Under the pieces are notes generated by a model. That model had not been told where the DNA came from, made no database searches, and saw nothing but the letters and a program-made list of their open reading frames with translations. Made by a program: the position numbers and the translations under genes. From Candidatus Zixiibacteriota bacterium (GTDB lineage: Bacteria; Zixibacteria; MSB-5A5; GN15; FEB-12), in the NCBI GenBank assembly GCA_023132995.1, contig JAGLXI010000196.1, forward strand, positions 1-9,501: a stretch of 9,501 nucleotides of DNA, read 5' to 3'. Of this stretch, positions 6,864-9,501 are shown in pieces. How positions within the stretch are numbered: position 1 is the stretch's first letter; the number at the start of each line of letters is the position of its first letter.

Positions 6864-7695
6864 TTATATCCACTCTCGTGATGCCGTCAATGACGCGGCC
6901 CAAAAAGCGGGTGGCGACACTCGAAAACTTCTCCGGGACGTCACTGACAAAGAACTTGTGCCGACCCGTGCGGCCGCCGCCGGCCGATGACGCCGGGTGC
7001 AACAGGCCACTCGTGGTCAGTCTCTCCAGGGCGACTTTGGCCGTTTCCTCACCGCTGTCGATAAGTGTGACTTTGTCACCCATGACGTCGGCGATCACTG
7101 CTTTCAGCAGCGGGTAATGAGTGCAGCCCAGGACGAGCGTGTCGATCTCCACCTCGTGCATCGTCTGCAGGTAGTCTTTGGCGATAAGGCGGGTGGCTTC
7201 CTTGTCGATGTATCCTTCCTCGGCGAGCGGAACAAGGAGGGGACAGGCCAGGGAGAAGACCTTGACGCCGGGATCGATATCGTGAATGGTGCGAGCGTAA
7301 GCGTTGGAGCCGATAGTGGCGTTGGTGCCGATTACGCCGATGCGACCACTGGTGGTTTTGGCAACAGCCGCGCGCGCTCCCGGTTCGATTACGCCGACCA
7401 TATCAAGGTCATAGTCCCCTCTGACGTCGTCCAGCGCCACCGCCGAGGCCGAGTTGCAGGCGCAGATGATGAACTTCACCTTGTGCTCCAGCAGAAACGC
7501 GATATCCTGTCGGGTGAAGCTGGTGATGATCTCCTTCGAGCGGCCACCGTAGGGATAGCGGCTAACGTCGCCGAAGTAGACGACATCCTCACCGGGCAGC
7601 AGCTTGAACATCTCTTTGGCCACCGTCAGCCCGCCCACGCCGGAATCGAAGACGCCGATCGGAGCCTCAGCCGGGTTGTTTGCCGATCTGTTCAT
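6853..7695 (-). CDS. murI: Glutamate racemase
   Basis: Predicted 280-residue cytosolic enzyme that interconverts L- and D-glutamate and supplies D-Glu for peptidoglycan. Hallmarks are FDSGVGGL at 16-23 with Asp17 and Ser18; the YFGD..RYPYG region at 40-50; the first catalytic Cys80 in ACNSAS (the usual form is ACNTA, so the Thr is a conservative Ser here); EEGYID at 159-164; and the second catalytic Cys191 in LGCTHYPLL. Both catalytic cysteines and normal length indicate an active enzyme. The ATG lies 8 nt after the amidase stop, which suggests translational coupling. The last few codons (from about 6875 down) are AT-rich and merge into the low-GC DUF5677-like gene, so the extreme C-terminus may have been altered by the insertion. 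Confidence 0.96.
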   Translation of the reverse strand: MNRSANNPAEAPIGVFDSGVGGLTVAKEMFKLLPGEDVVYFGDVSRYPYGGRSKEIITSFTRQDIAFLLEHKVKFIICACNSASAVALDDVRGDYDLDMVGVIEPGARAAVAKTTSGRIGVIGTNATIGSNAYARTIHDIDPGVKVFSLACPLLVPLAEEGYIDKEATRLIAKDYLQTMHEVEIDTLVLGCTHYPLLKAVIADVMGDKVTLIDSGEETAKVALERLTTSGLLHPASSAGGGRTGRHKFFVSDVPEKFSSVATRFLGRVIDGITRVDISGY

Positions 7696-7703
7696 GCGCC
7701 TGT

Positions 7704-9212
7704 TCAGCCGCCTTTCTGCTCGTATTTGGCTTTGAACTTCTTTATGGCGTCGTAAAGTGCCGCCGCCACCTGTTTCTGATACTTACTGCTCTTGAGGAGT
7801 CTCTCTTCCTTTTTGTTGGAGATGAATCCGGCTTCTATTAAAACCGAGGGTGTAAACACCATGTTGAGCACGAAGAACCCCGCTTGGTCGACGCCTCGTG
7901 CGGGGATTTTCAACCGGCGGCGAAACTCACGGGCCGCCATCATGGCGAAATCGTGCGACTCGACCTGGAATTCGGTCATGATCATTTCGTTCAGGATAGT
8001 CAGGATGGGGTTGTCGGTCAGCTCATCGTCCGGTACTTCGCGATGGTCCTCCAGCGTCGACTGCTCCCGCAGAAACACGGAGTTCTCGAACTGGGCCACT
8101 GCGCGGGCGGAGTCGTTTTTTGCCGGGGCCAGGAAGAAGACGTTCCATCCGCGCACACGACTCTTGGTCGAAGCATTGGCATGAACGGAAATGAACAGGT
8201 CGGCGCCGGCCGTGTTGGCGATATCGGCCCGCTGCTCCAGCGTCATCGTCTTGTCGCGGTCACGAGTCATGATTACTTTGAACTGCTTGTCTTTGCGGAT
8301 CAGCCTGGCCAGTTCCCGGGAGATATCCAGGACGACGTCCTTTTCGCGCGTACCGCCGGGGCCGATGGCTCCGTAGTCGCCGCCCCCGTGTCCGGGATCA
8401 ATCACGATGACGTCGATCTTGTCGTCCGGTCCTACCTGCGGCTGGGAGTCGGCCGAATCGAAAGCGAAACGGGTATCGGCGATGGATATCTGTATGCGGG
8501 GAGGATCGTAAGCCAGTTTATGGCTCCACTTCTCCACGTTGCGCCGCAGCCGCATGGAAATCTGCCCCGACCCGGCTGCCTGGTGCGTGGTGAGCTTGTA
8601 CATCGTTCGCGGATCCCGGCGCGAGAGAATCCGGCTGGAGTTGATCCGGGCTTCGGTAATGGATATGTTCAGCCAGTTCCCCTCCGTGAGATAGATCTCG
8701 TAGGGAAGGCTGGTGGTCATCAGGACCTCGATCAACAGGCCGTTAGCTTTGGGGGAGACGGTCAGGTCGGTGACGTTAAAATACTGCGAGTCGATTCTCA
8801 GACCGGACGTCTCGGTGCTCCAGGTCACCTTCTGCGGTAGAGCGCCGTTCAGAAACGGACAGAAGGTCTCAATCGGCAGAAAAAGCTGGCCATCTCTGTA
8901 GATCGCCGGATAGGTCAGGTTGTAGGTTTTGTTGTTGAGCTTGAAGAACGGTGAACCGAGAACAAAATCGAAACGGTTGACTCCCTCAATGTAACTGACC
9001 TGATGGCCCACGATCTCCCAGTCAAGCGTGCCGCCCAACAACTCCACCAACTCCGAATACGAGACATAGGTGATCTTGTTCTCGTGGAACGAGTGTATCT
9101 TCTGTGTTTCGCCGGAGATGGTGACATCGACAGTCTCCGTCGCGAGTGCTGGTATCAGCAGTATTAGGGACAGAGTCACGGCGCAAATGGCTGTTCGCAG
9201 AATAGTAGGCAT
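7704..9212 (-). CDS. Secreted N-acetylmuramoyl-L-alanine amidase (Amidase_3) with substrate-binding N-terminal half
   Basis: Predicted 502-residue exported enzyme that cleaves the amide bond between N-acetylmuramic acid and the peptide stem. The ATG at 9212 is chosen because it gives an immediate signal peptide (hydrophobic core about residues 9-23, cleavage after ALA near 24) and starts 4 nt after the smpB stop; an upstream extension to 9290 would run inside smpB and add a basic non-signal tail. Residues about 25-130 look like a copper-amine-oxidase-N-like beta domain (V-S-Y-S-E-L, G-x-L-F-L-P-I-E). About 145-255 resemble an AMIN-type domain. The catalytic Amidase_3 domain covers about 265-495 with zinc ligands His275 (DPGHGG), Glu290 (GTREKD) and His344 (SVHAN), plus catalytic Glu460 (LIEAGF). 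All key residues are present. It probably acts in the periplasm on septal or side-wall peptidoglycan. It sits directly upstream of murI, another cell-wall gene. Confidence 0.93.
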   Translation of the reverse strand: MPTILRTAICAVTLSLILLIPALATETVDVTISGETQKIHSFHENKITYVSYSELVELLGGTLDWEIVGHQVSYIEGVNRFDFVLGSPFFKLNNKTYNLTYPAIYRDGQLFLPIETFCPFLNGALPQKVTWSTETSGLRIDSQYFNVTDLTVSPKANGLLIEVLMTTSLPYEIYLTEGNWLNISITEARINSSRILSRRDPRTMYKLTTHQAAGSGQISMRLRRNVEKWSHKLAYDPPRIQISIADTRFAFDSADSQPQVGPDDKIDVIVIDPGHGGGDYGAIGPGGTREKDVVLDISRELARLIRKDKQFKVIMTRDRDKTMTLEQRADIANTAGADLFISVHANASTKSRVRGWNVFFLAPAKNDSARAVAQFENSVFLREQSTLEDHREVPDDELTDNPILTILNEMIMTEFQVESHDFAMMAAREFRRRLKIPARGVDQAGFFVLNMVFTPSVLIEAGFISNKKEERLLKSSKYQKQVAAALYDAIKKFKAKYEQKGG

Positions 9213-9216
9213 TTCT

Positions 9217-9501
9217 CTACATGTCTTTCTTGAGCGCCTTCTTGATGCTCCGGTCGGCCTCGGCTTTGGCAATGGCCTGCCGCTTGTCATACTTCTTACG
9301 CCCGATCGCTAAGGCCAGTTCGATCTTGACCAGGTTGCCCTTCAGATAGACGGCTATCGGAATCAGGGTCATGCCCCGCTGCTCCGTACGGATAGAAAGT
9401 TTGCGAATCTCCTTCTTGTGGAGCAGTAGTCGGCGCGGTCGCAACGGTTCCTGGGTTTCGTCCGTGGTCATCTTGTACGGGGAAATGTGCAAGTTTCGCA
9501 G
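9217..9501 (-). CDS. smpB: SsrA-binding protein SmpB (5' partial)
   Basis: The C-terminal 95 residues of SmpB are visible and the frame stays open through the window edge, so about 60 N-terminal residues are missing; the TTG at 9492 is not the real start. SmpB binds tmRNA and delivers it to stalled ribosomes for trans-translation. Diagnostic segments are L-x-N-L-HISPYK at the edge, RPRRLLLHKKEI, the GMTLIPIAVYLKG strand, and LALAIGRKKYDKR, followed by the basic helical tail ending KKALKKDM that reaches into the ribosome decoding centre. It is the first visible gene of the minus-strand cluster, 4 nt before the amidase start. No tmRNA gene is seen in the window. Confidence 0.95.
   Translation of the reverse strand: MRNLHISPYKMTTDETQEPLRPRRLLLHKKEIRKLSIRTEQRGMTLIPIAVYLKGNLVKIELALAIGRKKYDKRQAIAKAEADRSIKKALKKDM

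Noticed and set aside
5940..6870. Possible target-site duplication or terminal inverted repeats flanking the low-GC gene
   Set aside because: I compared both borders by eye and found no convincing direct or inverted repeat and no transposase, so no mobile element is claimed.
6997..7755. 252-codon open frame on the plus strand opposite murI
   Set aside because: It is antisense to murI, which has both catalytic cysteines; no motif supports the reverse frame.
7884..8840. 318-codon open frame on the plus strand opposite the amidase
   Set aside because: It is antisense to the amidase, whose zinc ligands and signal peptide are intact; the translated product shows no family pattern.
9213..9290. 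26-codon upstream extension of the amidase
   Set aside because: It would overlap smpB and place a basic, Pro/Arg-rich stretch before the signal peptide. The ATG at 9212 gives a normal export signal.

Overview
The window looks like chromosomal DNA from a Gram-negative, didermic bacterium, probably of the FCB superphylum or a related candidate lineage (Zixibacteria-like). The basis is a moderately GC-rich sequence, tandem PorV/PorQ-type outer-membrane barrels, and a secreted Asp-box propeller protein ending in a FlgD-like/type IX-like C-terminal domain, next to standard bacterial housekeeping genes. The phylum is an inference from gene content and was not tested by any search.

Layout. Bases 1-5219 carry four tightly packed plus-strand genes with gaps of 10 to 21 nt: a 5'-truncated secreted beta-propeller protein, two consecutive PorV/PorQ-family outer-membrane proteins that look like diverged tandem paralogues, and an isocitrate/isopropylmalate-type dehydrogenase. 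Bases 5220-5332 are a short convergent intergenic region with a strong inverted repeat. Bases 5333-9501 carry a compact minus-strand cluster, read from right to left: smpB (5'-truncated by the window edge), a secreted N-acetylmuramoyl-L-alanine amidase, murI (glutamate racemase), a DUF5677-like gene of unknown function, and rdgB (XTP/dITP diphosphatase).

How the genes may work together. The first three plus-strand genes look like an exported-protein module: a large secreted propeller with a sorting-like C-terminal domain, followed by two barrels of the family that includes the type IX shuttle protein PorV. The dehydrogenase behind them is central or amino-acid metabolism and has no obvious link. 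The minus-strand cluster mixes ribosome rescue (SmpB), peptidoglycan turnover (amidase), D-glutamate supply for peptidoglycan (MurI) and nucleotide-pool sanitation (RdgB); murI and rdgB are commonly neighbours in bacteria.

The clearest anomaly is the DUF5677-like gene. It is much lower in GC than both neighbours, overlaps murI at one end and rdgB at the other, and looks like a horizontally acquired gene wedged into a housekeeping operon. No rRNA, tRNA, CRISPR array, insertion sequence or prophage gene was seen.
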